A DNA stretch of 64,000 nt from an uncultured Ruminococcus sp. (GTDB taxonomy: Bacteria > Bacillota > Clostridia > Lachnospirales > Lachnospiraceae). This document shows, piece after piece, positions 1 through 7,473 of the stretch (position 1 is its first letter; each line of letters opens with the position of its first letter). Both the position numbers and the translations under genes were made by a program. The DNA lies in the NCBI GenBank assembly GCA_934359255.1, contig CAKRLG010000001.1, positions 124,001 to 188,000 on the forward strand, read 5' to 3'. The notes under the pieces were generated by a model, which saw only the letters and a list, made by a program, of their open reading frames with translations, ran no database searches and had not been told where the DNA came from.

Positions 1-1597
1 TGCTCGCCATAACTCCCGGTACTGTACATCCAAAGCCTACCAGCATCGGTACGATACTTCTTCCGGAAAGTCCGATCTTTCTGAGCAGCTTATCCATCAC
101 AAAAGCCACCCTTGCCATATATCCGCTGTCTTCCAGCATAGATAAAAAGAAAAACAGTGTAACGATGATCGGCAGGAAACTCAGGACACTTCCCACACCG
201 GTAAAGATTCCATCCATTACCAGAGACCGAAGGACACTGTTGACATTCGCTGCTCCCATCCACTGATCCACCAGACCTCCCAGCGCATCGATACTTACTT
301 CCAAGATATTCTGTAAAAAAGCACCGATTACTCCAAAAGTCAGGAAAAATACCAGTCCCATGATCCCGATAAAGCACGGAATCGCTGTGTATTTTCCGGT
401 GAGTATCTTATCGATCTTCACACTTCGCAGATGTTCTTTACTCTCCCGTGGTTTGACCACTGTCTCATCACAGACATTTTCAATAAAATCAAATCGCATG
501 TGTGCAATTGCCGCCGCCCGGTCAAGACCACGCTCTGTTTCCATCTGTTTCACGATATGCTCCAGCATCTCTTTTTCATTCTGATCCAGTTTCAATGCCT
601 CGAGAATCAGCGTATCCCCTTCTGCCAGCTTCGCTGCCGCAAAACGGACAGGTATCTGTGCTGCCTTTGCATGATCTTCGATCAGATGCATGATCCCATG
701 CAGACATCTATGTACCGCACCACCATCTTCATTGGCATCACAGTAATCAATCTCCCTTGGCCGTTCCTGATATTTCGCCACATGTAGAGCATGGGCTACC
801 AGTTCATCAATACCTTCATTCTTCGCCGCCGAAATAGGAACGACAGGTATCCCCAGCATCTCTTCCATCTGGTTGACCAGAATCGATCCGCCGTTTTCCC
901 GCACCTCATCCATCATATTCAGGGCAAGCACCATCGGAATATCCAGCTCCATCAGCTGCATGGTCAGATACAGATTTCTCTCAATATTGGTAGCATCCAC
1001 AATGTTGATGATTCCCTTCGGATGTTCATTCAACACAAAATTTCTTGTAACAATTTCCTCACTGGAATAGGGGGACATGGAATAGATTCCCGGAAGATCG
1101 GTCACCAGTGTATTTTCTTTTCCCCTGATAGTTCCATCTTTTCGGTCTACCGTTACCCCGGGAAAGTTGCCCACATGCTGACTGGATCCGGTCAGCTGAT
1201 TAAACAGTGTGGTTTTTCCACAGTTCTGATTCCCCGCAAGGGCAAACGTCAGTACCTCTGTATCCGGCAAAGGATGTTCTGTTTCCTTCTCATGATATTT
1301 TCCACCCTCTCCAAGTCCCGGATGGGGAATTGCTGTTCGTTCTTTTTTCTCCGGTTTTACCTGTCCGGCATCCCGTATATTTTCAATTTCGATTTTCTCC
1401 GCATCCGCAAGACGCAGTGTCAGCTCATAACTGTGGATCCGCAGTTCCACCGGATCTCCCATGGGTGCGTATTTCACCACCGTTACTTCTCCCTGGGGGA
1501 TCAGTCCCATATCCAGAAAATGCTGACGCAGTGCTCCCTCTCCGCCTACCGAGCGAATCGTTGCTGTCTTTCCTACCGGTAAATCTCTTAATGTCAT
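1..1597 (-). CDS. feoB: FeoA-FeoB fusion ferrous iron transporter (partial, C-terminus outside window)
   Basis: GTP-dependent Fe(II) importer of the cytoplasmic membrane. About 532 residues are in the window; the gene runs off the left edge. Residues 1-75 form a FeoA-type SH3-like domain (starts MTLRDLPVGK), a charged linker follows, then the FeoB G domain: G1 GNQNCGKTT near 122-130, G3 DLPG, G4 NMMD. The first Gate segment follows, with the PMLVGFGCTVPG motif close to the window edge. The start at 1597 follows an AGAGGA ribosome site. FeoA and FeoB are separate proteins in E. coli; fusion of the two is known in some bacteria. The promoter overlaps a Fur-like box at 1696-1710, so iron repression is expected. 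FeoC was not seen. Confidence 0.95.
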   Translation of the reverse strand, partial: MTLRDLPVGKTATIRSVGGEGALRQHFLDMGLIPQGEVTVVKYAPMGDPVELRIHSYELTLRLADAEKIEIENIRDAGQVKPEKKERTAIPHPGLGEGGKYHEKETEHPLPDTEVLTFALAGNQNCGKTTLFNQLTGSSQHVGNFPGVTVDRKDGTIRGKENTLVTDLPGIYSMSPYSSEEIVTRNFVLNEHPKGIINIVDATNIERNLYLTMQLMELDIPMVLALNMMDEVRENGGSILVNQMEEMLGIPVVPISAAKNEGIDELVAHALHVAKYQERPREIDYCDANEDGGAVHRCLHGIMHLIEDHAKAAQIPVRFAAAKLAEGDTLILEALKLDQNEKEMLEHIVKQMETERGLDRAAAIAHMRFDFIENVCDETVVKPRESKEHLRSVKIDKILTGKYTAIPCFIGIMGLVFFLTFGVIGAFLQNILEVSIDALGGLVDQWMGAANVNSVLRSLVMDGIFTGVGSVLSFLPIIVTLFFFLSMLEDSGYMARVAFVMDKLLRKIGLSGRSIVPMLVGFGCTVPGVMAS

Positions 1598-1682
1598 GAC
1601 TGCATTCCTCTTTTCTTTGTTTTCTTGCTGTCATCCGTCCGAAGGTTTCCAGAATCTCAAAATCCTCCCGACAACTATGTAG

Positions 1683-1711
1683 ATTTTATCCTTAATGATA
1701 ATATTTATCAA
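1683..1711 (-). promoter_or_regulatory. feoAB promoter with overlapping Fur-type box
   Basis: On the minus strand, TTGATA (1706-1711) and TAAAAT (1683-1688) are 17 nt apart. The 15-mer TGATAATATTTATCA at 1696-1710 is a 7-1-7 inverted repeat one base from the Fur consensus TGATAATNATTATCA, and it covers the -35 and half of the spacer. Bound repressor would exclude polymerase. Confidence 0.7.
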
Positions 1712-1875
1712 TAGAAAACCCCAAAATATCTCCAAAAAGTATCTGAACCCTCCTTATTCTTGCTTCCTTTTTTTCTTTTCTCATGATATGATTGCATATG
1801 TCATGCTGTTTGGTATCTGTGTGTCTGTTGAACAGTTGTCTTTTACCGATATTACATATGAAGGGAAGGGGTTTC

Positions 1876-2784
1876 ATGAAAAAGACACAGCTTAAAAATT
1901 CTCTGCTTCTTCTGCTGACAGCCACTATCTGGGGTGTGGCTTTCGTAGCCCAGAGCGTTGGTATGGATCACGTAGGTCCGTTTACATTCAACGCTGTTCG
2001 AAGCATCATCGGAGGAATCGTCCTGATTCCCTGCATTTTCTTTCTGGATCACAGAAAATCCGCTCCAAAAGAGGAACAGCTATCGCCTCAACAACAGGCA
2101 GAACAGACCGGTACACTGGTTCTCGGCGGTGTCTGCTGCGGTATTCTTCTGGCACTTGCCAGCAGTTTTCAGCAGATGGGCATCCAGTATACAACTGTCG
2201 GACGTGCAGGATTTATCACCGCCTGCTATATTGTTATCGTTCCGATTCTTGGACATTTCTTTCTGAGAAAAAAATGCGGCGCCACCATCTGGATCGCTGT
2301 TGCACTTGCACTGGCCGGACTGTATCTGCTTTGCATCACAGATGGTTTTTCCGTTGGAAAAGGGGATCTGCTGGTCATGGTATGTTCCCTGCTGTTTTCC
2401 TTACATATTCTGGTAATCGACTATTTTTCGCCAAAGGTTGACGGTGTGAAAATGTCCTGTATCCAGTTTTTTGTCTGCGGATTCCTATGTGCGATCCCGG
2501 CTGTCTTTACGGAACATATCGTATTGGCAGATATCCTTGCCGCCTGGGCACCGATTCTATACGCCGGTGTGATGTCCTGTGGTGTTGCGTACACCCTGCA
2601 GATCATCGGACAGAAAGATATGAATCCGACTGTAGCTTCTCTGATCTTAAGTCTGGAATCCTGCATCTCGGTACTGGCAGGCTGGATCCTTCTGAACCAG
2701 AAGCTTTCCCCACGGGAGTTATCGGGATGTGTGCTGATGTTCACGGCAATTATTCTGGCACAGCTTCCCTCAAAGAAAAAATAA
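1876..2784 (+). CDS. EamA/DMT-family transporter
   Basis: 302-residue drug/metabolite transporter superfamily protein with about ten hydrophobic segments in two EamA repeats. The first repeat opens with TIWGVAFVAQSVGMD, a typical EamA start, and the second covers roughly residues 155-295. The start at ATG 1876 was chosen because AAGGGAAGGGG stands just upstream; an upstream in-frame ATG at 1792 has no such site. Members export amino acids, metabolites or drugs, and the substrate cannot be read from sequence. It is divergent from feoAB and followed about 140 nt later by DAHP synthase; an aromatic metabolite link would be speculative. Confidence 0.85.
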   Translation: MKKTQLKNSLLLLLTATIWGVAFVAQSVGMDHVGPFTFNAVRSIIGGIVLIPCIFFLDHRKSAPKEEQLSPQQQAEQTGTLVLGGVCCGILLALASSFQQMGIQYTTVGRAGFITACYIVIVPILGHFFLRKKCGATIWIAVALALAGLYLLCITDGFSVGKGDLLVMVCSLLFSLHILVIDYFSPKVDGVKMSCIQFFVCGFLCAIPAVFTEHIVLADILAAWAPILYAGVMSCGVAYTLQIIGQKDMNPTVASLILSLESCISVLAGWILLNQKLSPRELSGCVLMFTAIILAQLPSKKK

Positions 2785-2826
2785 GGCGATTTCTGTCCAA
2801 GCGTACATTTTTCCCTCAAAAAAGGG

Positions 2827-2855
2827 TTGACGAATCACCCGTAACCAAGTATGAT
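2827..2855 (+). promoter_or_regulatory. DAHP synthase promoter
   Basis: TTGACG (2827-2832), a 17-nt spacer and TATGAT (2850-2855) make a near-consensus housekeeping promoter. Transcription would start near 2862, directly before the palindrome at 2869-2890. Confidence 0.7.
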
Positions 2856-2868
2856 AATAGACAGATTC

Positions 2869-2901
2869 GCACTGCAACGCGTTGAAGTGCAAAATTTTTT
2901 T
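2869..2901 (+). promoter_or_regulatory. Palindrome plus T-run in DAHP synthase leader (attenuator or operator)
   Basis: The 22-mer at 2869-2890 (GCACTGCAACGCG then TTGAAGTGC) is palindromic except for one mismatched pair and is followed by AAAA and a seven-T run at 2895-2901. It lies between the promoter and the GGAGG ribosome site. It can act as a short intrinsic terminator in the 5' leader, as a protein operator, or as the terminator of upstream readthrough. No leader peptide rich in aromatic codons and no T-box was seen. Confidence 0.55.
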
Positions 2902-2923
2902 ATTTTATGGAGGCTTTTTAATT

Positions 2924-3976
2924 ATGGAAATGGATATGGAATTCTTGCGGAAGCTGCCAACCCCGAAGGAGTTAAAAGAGCAGTTTCCGGTAAGTGAAAA
3001 AATAGCAGCAATCAAAGCGGATCGTGACAGACAGATCCGTGAAATCTTCGAGGGGAAAGATGACCGTCTTCTGCTGATCATCGGACCATGTTCTGCGGAT
3101 AATGAAGATGCGGTGATCGATTACATCAGTCGTCTCCGCACCGTACAGGATAAGGTTGCAGATAAGATTTTTATGATTCCGCGTATCTACACAAACAAAC
3201 CGAGAACCATCGGTATGGGCTACAAGGGAATGCTTCACCAGCCGGATCCGGAGAAAAAAGAAGATATGTTAAAAGGTATTATTGCCATCCGTGAACTGCA
3301 TACCAGGGCAGTCAATGAAACTGGTTTTACCTGTGCAGATGAGATGCTGTATCCGGAAAATCACAGATATTTATCGGATCTGTTGTCTTACGTTGCCATC
3401 GGTGCCCGTTCTGTAGAAGATCAGCAACACCGTCTGACCGCCAGCGGTATCGGAATTCCGGCAGGTATGAAGAATCCAACCGGTGGAGATATCTCCGTTA
3501 TGATGAATTCCATCATCGCCGCTCAGCACGGTCACATGTTCCTGTACCGCGGCTGGGAAGTAAAAACCCCTGGCAATCCTTACGCACATGCGATTCTGCG
3601 TGGTTATGTAGACAAATTCGGAAGAAATATGCCGAACTATCATTACGAAGATCTGCAGAATCTCCTGGAACACTATCAGGAAGTCAATGAATCCGCTCAG
3701 ACAAAACTGGTCAATCCGGCTGTTATCATAGACACCAATCACTCCAACTCCGGAAAACGTTTTGCGGAACAGATTCGTATCAGCAAGGATGTTATGCACA
3801 GCTGTAAGGTTTCAGAAGATGTTCATAAACTGGTGAAGGGACTGATGATCGAGAGTTATATCGAGGACGGGGCTCAGAAGGTGAGCGAACACTGTTATGG
3901 AAAATCGATTACAGATCCTTGCCTGGGTTGGGAGAAAACTGAGAAATTGATTTATGAACTGGCGGAGCTTTGGTAA
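2924..3976 (+). CDS. aroF: 3-deoxy-7-phosphoheptulonate (DAHP) synthase, class I
   Basis: Condenses phosphoenolpyruvate and erythrose 4-phosphate to DAHP, the first step of the shikimate pathway. It has 350 residues, the length of the E. coli AroF/G/H group. Motifs: IGPCSADNED, NKPRTIGMGYKGM, GARSVEDQQHR, GIPAGMKNPTGGD and the metal-site region IDTNHSNSGK. The start is ATG 2924 with GGAGG upstream; the frame is open from 2882 but that start has no ribosome site. Relatives are feedback-inhibited by one aromatic amino acid, but which one cannot be read here. It appears monocistronic, with a promoter and leader hairpin in front and a long palindromic element behind. The precise paralogue symbol is uncertain. 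Confidence 0.93.
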   Translation: MEMDMEFLRKLPTPKELKEQFPVSEKIAAIKADRDRQIREIFEGKDDRLLLIIGPCSADNEDAVIDYISRLRTVQDKVADKIFMIPRIYTNKPRTIGMGYKGMLHQPDPEKKEDMLKGIIAIRELHTRAVNETGFTCADEMLYPENHRYLSDLLSYVAIGARSVEDQQHRLTASGIGIPAGMKNPTGGDISVMMNSIIAAQHGHMFLYRGWEVKTPGNPYAHAILRGYVDKFGRNMPNYHYEDLQNLLEHYQEVNESAQTKLVNPAVIIDTNHSNSGKRFAEQIRISKDVMHSCKVSEDVHKLVKGLMIESYIEDGAQKVSEHCYGKSITDPCLGWEKTEKLIYELAELW

Positions 3977-4004
3977 GAGATAAGTGATTTTTTCTAAAGC
4001 GGAC

Positions 4005-4191
4005 GCGGAAAGGCTCCCGGTTCCCGGGTGGGGCAACATGGGCAGGGTAACTTTGAGCTAGTCGCTAACTTCGGCTATCATTCGCGAGGGTCAGCTGACC
4101 CTCGCGAAAGCCTACGTAAGCGCCGGATCTCAAAGCTTACCCTAACCGCCCATAAAGTGTTGCCCCACCCGGGAACCGGGAGCCTTTCCGC
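4005..4191. repeat. 187-bp long-hairpin element (MITE-like or structured RNA)
   Basis: The outer arms are perfectly inverted over at least 33 bp (4005-4037 region, beginning GCGGAAAGGCTCCCGG, against the segment ending at 4191). Broken pairing continues through GGGTAA and CTTTGAG. The centre carries a separate 28-nt perfect palindrome at 4081-4108 (TTCGCGAGGGTCAG and its reverse complement). No target duplication is visible. It may terminate aroF, be a mobile hairpin, or encode a folded RNA. The short frame through it is judged non-coding. Confidence 0.75.
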
Positions 4192-4360
4192 TGGTTTTTC
4201 ACGTAATTATATTTATTAAAATAAGATGTTTCTTGCACATTTTTGTACCTGTCTCATTGCTGAATAATAATCATTGTATTTGCTCAACCATTATTTATAC
4301 AGAATTAATTTTCAGGTGGTTCAAAAATAATGCCTCCTGACATTCCTTTACAAGACTCCT

Positions 4361-4507
4361 CTACTTTACAAACGGAATCGGGCTATAATAATAACCAATC
4401 ATCCCCGCACCGGAATGATACGAAAGAGCAACTCCTCCCTGCGTATATGCTAACAGCTCCTCATATTTTCTTACAGCCTCTATGAATTTTTTCATGAATT
4501 TTTTCAT
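4361..4507 (-). CDS. 48-residue small protein of unknown function
   Basis: Not a recognised family. The reading frame opens with a tandem 12-nt duplication that gives MKKFMKKF, continues as a basic amphipathic stretch (IEAVRKYEELL) and ends glycine/tyrosine-rich (GAGMIGYYYSPIPFVK). A GGAGAGGAT ribosome site precedes ATG 4507. There is no signal peptide, no double-glycine leader and no adjacent transporter or modification enzyme. It lies between the aroF-side hairpin element and the terminator of the diguanylate cyclase, on the same strand as the latter. It could be a regulatory or membrane-active peptide, or a chance frame; the ribosome site favours translation. Confidence 0.5.
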   Translation of the reverse strand: MKKFMKKFIEAVRKYEELLAYTQGGVALSYHSGAGMIGYYYSPIPFVK

Positions 4508-4561
4508 ACTGATCCTCTCCTCTCATTCCAGACTGACTATGAGTCTCCTATGCAACAAAAA

Positions 4562-4600
4562 AGCAGAACAAGGATACTATTCGAACCCCCTTGTTCTGCT
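4562..4600 (-). terminator. Terminator after the diguanylate cyclase
   Basis: AGCAGAACAAG (4562-4572) pairs with CTTGTTCTGCT (4590-4600). On the minus strand the stem is followed by a T-run. It is T-rich on the plus side as well, so it may work in both directions. Confidence 0.75.
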
Positions 4601-4684
4601 TTTCTATATCATACCACTTCTTTTTTCTTTATGCAATCCCTTTTTTACGTTACTACGATAAATTCATCTGTTTTCCGTGGAATC

Positions 4685-6157
4685 TTAGTGTTCTCCATAG
4701 ATTGTAAATCCATTTCGTCCGTTCCGTTTCGTCTCATATAATGCCTGGTCTGCGCCTCGGTACAGATTCATATAGGTTTTTCCATGCTCCGGAGCCAGTG
4801 CGATTCCCACGCTGATCGTGATACCCTTTCCACCCATCTCTTTAAACACCAGTTTTTTCGTCTCTGCCAGCAACTGCTCTGCCTTTGTTCTGACGGCCTC
4901 TTTTGTAGTTACATTTCGCATCAGGATAATAAATTCATCGCCACCGATTCGTCCCACAATATCATCCCCACGAAACTGTCTTCCCAGCAACACACCGAAA
5001 GTACGAAGCACCACATCTCCAACCGCATGTCCGTAGACATCATTGACTTCTTTAAACTTGTCTATATCCATGATGAAAAACGCATGGATACTTCCGTCTT
5101 CCGCCTCTTTCAGTGCATTTTCAGCAAACTGTTCCGCATATTTACGGTTGTACACCTGTGTCAGTTCATCTGTCTGTGCAGACTGGAGAATCGCTTCCGT
5201 CTTCTGACGATTCTTTCGGATAATATATAAGATCAGAAGACAGACCAGGATTCCAAAGCATCCAAGAAATACCATCTCGTACCTTTCCACGAATGCATAG
5301 GACTGCTGCGCAACCGTTACCGGTGCAACATAACAGATCATCCAGTCATTGATTCCAAGTGGAGCATATGCCAGATATCGATCAGATCCATCGGCGTAAC
5401 CAGCCAGCCGAACCAGCCCATCCTCTCCCATGGCAAAGTCCTGTTTTACCTCGCTGATGCTATGCTCTTCCCGTATCGTCTTTGACTTATAAAAAGTAAA
5501 TATATCTTCTCCATAAGAAAGCTTATGATCCACCGGATCTCCGGTATGAGCGACTATATTTCCTTCTTTGGTAACGATCAGACTATATCCGCTGCCGGAA
5601 AACAAATCATCAAACAACATCTGGCTCAGTTCACCCACATTACAGGAACCACACAGAATACCAATCACTTCATCCTCATGAAATACAGGAACACCCAGTA
5701 CCACTCTCGTCTCCTGGTCCACACTGCTCTCCAGTGGATCGCTTAAAGTCCGGTTCCCACTGATTCCCTCTTTAAAATACCGCCGGTGTGAAACATTTTT
5801 CTCTACTCCGTTATCGTAATATGCATTTCCCTCCGGATCGATCAATGCCAGCCGGTCCAGCGCTGTATTTTTCTGAAAAACAGTAAGTACTTCCTTATTT
5901 TCTTCATTCATAAGTTCATTGCTTTCCCCTATCTTCTCAGCAATCCCTTCCAGATATGAATAATGAATATTTAAAATTGTACGGAGATGTTCGCTCTGTC
6001 TGGCTACATTTGTTTTCATTCTCTCCCGTGAACTGCTGTCAATCGTTTTCTGTGCAGCTACAAAAAAGAATATCAGACCAATTCCTACCGCCAGAATAAA
6101 TACCGTGATCGCCCCTACATAATTTCTGGCAAGATCCTGTCTTTTTTTCTTAAAAAT
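4685..6157 (-). CDS. Membrane diguanylate cyclase with dCache-type sensor and GGDEF domain
   Basis: Makes cyclic di-GMP from two GTP in response to an extracytoplasmic signal. An N-terminal membrane segment (ITVFILAVGIGLIFFF) is followed by a double-Cache-like sensor of about 230 residues, a second membrane segment (FGILVCLLILYII) and a GGDEF domain with intact GGDEF and an upstream RxxD product-inhibition site (RGDD). The conventional ATG at 6019 would drop the first membrane segment. The same frame is open to an ATT at 6157, and AGGGAGGGG stands next to a TTG at 6167 in another frame; removing one T from the T5 run at 6152-6156 would join them. So the start is unusual, or there is a one-base frameshift. 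Confidence 0.8.
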   Translation of the reverse strand: MFKKKRQDLARNYVGAITVFILAVGIGLIFFFVAAQKTIDSSSRERMKTNVARQSEHLRTILNIHYSYLEGIAEKIGESNELMNEENKEVLTVFQKNTALDRLALIDPEGNAYYDNGVEKNVSHRRYFKEGISGNRTLSDPLESSVDQETRVVLGVPVFHEDEVIGILCGSCNVGELSQMLFDDLFSGSGYSLIVTKEGNIVAHTGDPVDHKLSYGEDIFTFYKSKTIREEHSISEVKQDFAMGEDGLVRLAGYADGSDRYLAYAPLGINDWMICYVAPVTVAQQSYAFVERYEMVFLGCFGILVCLLILYIIRKNRQKTEAILQSAQTDELTQVYNRKYAEQFAENALKEAEDGSIHAFFIMDIDKFKEVNDVYGHAVGDVVLRTFGVLLGRQFRGDDIVGRIGGDEFIILMRNVTTKEAVRTKAEQLLAETKKLVFKEMGGKGITISVGIALAPEHGKTYMNLYRGADQALYETKRNGRNGFTIYGEH

Positions 6158-6279
6158 AGGCCTTCAACCCCTCCCTGTTCCTTTTTCTTTTTTTAATATA
6201 ACAGAAATATGCCTTAAATACTACTTGTTTCTCGATGTTCTTCTATCTTTTCCTCGACATTTTATAACCTGTATTTTCC

Positions 6280-6445
6280 CTAGAGCGTGTTTGAAAAAGA
6301 CTTTTCGTGAGCTGCGAGTCCCAGTTTGTGGGAGATTTTATCCGAATGAGGGCGGCGTAGCGGGCTACGGCAACCGAACGAGGGTAAAATATACCGCAAA
6401 GTAGGGCTTGCAGATTGCGGAAATGATTTTTCAGACACGCTCTAG
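6280..6445. mobile_element. 166-bp MITE-like element with 19-bp terminal inverted repeats and TA flanks
   Basis: The ends CTAGAGCGTGTTTGAAAAA (6280-6298) and its inverse (6427-6445) differ at one base. Read as GAGCGTG...CACGCTC, each end is flanked by TA, as expected for IS630/Tc1-type insertion. The inside is GC-rich and holds no gene. It sits in the promoter-side gap between the divergent diguanylate cyclase and DUF1292 genes. No transposase is nearby, so it is a non-autonomous element; the family assignment is inferred. Confidence 0.65.
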
Positions 6446-6517
6446 TACTTTTCAAAATATTAAATCTGTATTATAATCAATAAAACAAACTGTATATTGT
6501 ATATAAAGGAGGCTCTT

Positions 6518-6775
6518 ATGGAACCAAATATTATTACTCTGACTGACCAGTACGGCGAATCTGTCCGCTTTGAACTTCTGGATATTGTAGAATACGAAGA
6601 CCAGGAATTTGCTGTTCTTTATCCTGCGGACGGCGGAGACGATGAACCTGTTCATATCCTGCGAATCACTTCAGAAAATCTGGATCTGGATGAAATGGAA
6701 TTCGAAGGTCTGGACGATGAAGACCTGATCAACGCTGTCTTTGACCTGTTCTGCGAACGCAACGATTTTGAATAA
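6518..6775 (+). CDS. DUF1292 acidic protein (YrzB-like)
   Basis: 85-residue, strongly acidic cytoplasmic protein beginning MEPNIITLTDQYGE, with the family-typical LLDIVEYEDQEFAVLYP segment. Start ATG 6518 follows AAAGGAGG. Function is not established; in many Firmicutes this family is encoded beside yrrK and yrzL or near a Fur-family regulator, and here PerR follows directly. The intervening strong terminator suggests separate transcripts. Confidence 0.85.
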   Translation: MEPNIITLTDQYGESVRFELLDIVEYEDQEFAVLYPADGGDDEPVHILRITSENLDLDEMEFEGLDDEDLINAVFDLFCERNDFE

Positions 6776-6790
6776 GAATTTTTATAAAAT

Positions 6791-6825
6791 AAAACGGAGA
6801 AAACTCTTGACGTTTTCTCCGTTTT
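6791..6825 (+). terminator. Terminator after the DUF1292 gene
   Basis: AAAACGGAGAAAAC (6791-6804) pairs perfectly with GTTTTCTCCGTTTT (6812-6825), with further Ts after. The loop contains most of the -35 box of the perR promoter. Confidence 0.85.
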
Positions 6826-6855
6826 GTTTTATATTAGTATCAGTAATAATTACTG
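6807..6855 (+). promoter_or_regulatory. perR promoter and Fur/PerR-type operator
   Basis: TTGACG (6807-6812), 17 nt, TATATT (6830-6835). Five nt downstream, CAGTAATAATTACTG (6841-6855) is a perfect 7-1-7 inverted repeat with the geometry of Fur and PerR boxes but a different sequence. It would allow autoregulation. Confidence 0.75.
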
Positions 6856-6882
6856 TTATTGTTTATGGAAAGGAGGATCTCT

Positions 6883-7278
6883 ATGGCCTCTCTGAAATAC
6901 AGCCGTCAGCGGGAATCTATCAAAGAATTTCTGATGACACGTACCGATCATCCTACGGCTGACACCGTATACCATCAGCTGCGCAAGATTTATCCGAACA
7001 TCAGTCTCGGAACCATCTACCGCAACCTGGCTCTGCTGGCCGATATCGGAGAGATTCAGAAGATCTGTACCGGAGATGGTGCTGACCGCTTCGATGGACA
7101 GATCAGACCTCATTACCATGTGATCTGTACCCGCTGCCATCAGGTGATGGATCTGGATCTGGATTACATGAAAGAGCCGGAGGCTCTGGCCGCGAAACAT
7201 TTTGAAGGAAAGATTCTGGGACATGTAACCAACTTCTATGGAATCTGCCCCGACTGCCTGAAAAAAGATACGATGTAA
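6883..7278 (+). CDS. perR: PerR-type Fur-family transcriptional repressor
   Basis: 131-residue Fur-family regulator: N-terminal winged helix (LKYSRQRESIKEFL to GTIYRNLALLADIGEI) and a C-terminal metal-binding dimerisation domain. The structural zinc site is CTRC plus CPDC. The regulatory-metal positions follow the PerR pattern: an Asp in DRFDG, His-Tyr-His in PHYHV, and an Asp in the MDLDLDY segment, which favours a peroxide-sensing role over iron sensing. The start is ATG 6883 with AAAGGAGG. Its own promoter and that of the following reverse rubrerythrin share the same operator, so it very likely represses itself and the peroxidase until peroxide oxidises the metal site. Confidence 0.88.
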   Translation: MASLKYSRQRESIKEFLMTRTDHPTADTVYHQLRKIYPNISLGTIYRNLALLADIGEIQKICTGDGADRFDGQIRPHYHVICTRCHQVMDLDLDYMKEPEALAAKHFEGKILGHVTNFYGICPDCLKKDTM

Positions 7279-7337
7279 ACGCTTCCTGCATTGTCAGAGA
7301 AACAAAACCAAAAGAACAAAAGAGTTTTAAAATCATC

Positions 7338-7386
7338 TTGACAAACAGGAAGCAATATGTTAAATTAATATCAGTAACAATTACTA
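7338..7386 (+). promoter_or_regulatory. Reverse rubrerythrin promoter and PerR-type operator
   Basis: TTGACA (7338-7343), 17 nt, TAAATT (7361-7366). CAGTAACAATTACTA (7372-7386) matches the perR operator at 13 of 15 positions, and the match extends to ATCAG on the left and a TTATT on the right. Both operators start five nt after the -10 box. Confidence 0.75.
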
Positions 7387-7473
7387 TTATTAATTTAAAC
7401 TCAAGAAAGCGATTCCACTGTATAGAGAATCCGTTTTCAAGATAAACTACAAAAAGAAAAGGAGAATATGACC

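Noticed and set aside
791..1582. Plus-strand frame of 263 residues at the window start
   Set aside because: Antisense to feoAB, whose minus-strand frame has all G-protein motifs; the antisense translation is Cys/His/Phe-rich nonsense.
2785..2923. T-box or tryptophan leader in front of DAHP synthase
   Set aside because: The leader is too short, with no T-box sequence or specifier loop and no leader peptide with aromatic codons.
4028..4219. Short plus-strand frame through the 187-bp hairpin
   Set aside because: It follows the palindrome arms and has no ribosome site; the DNA structure explains the sequence better.
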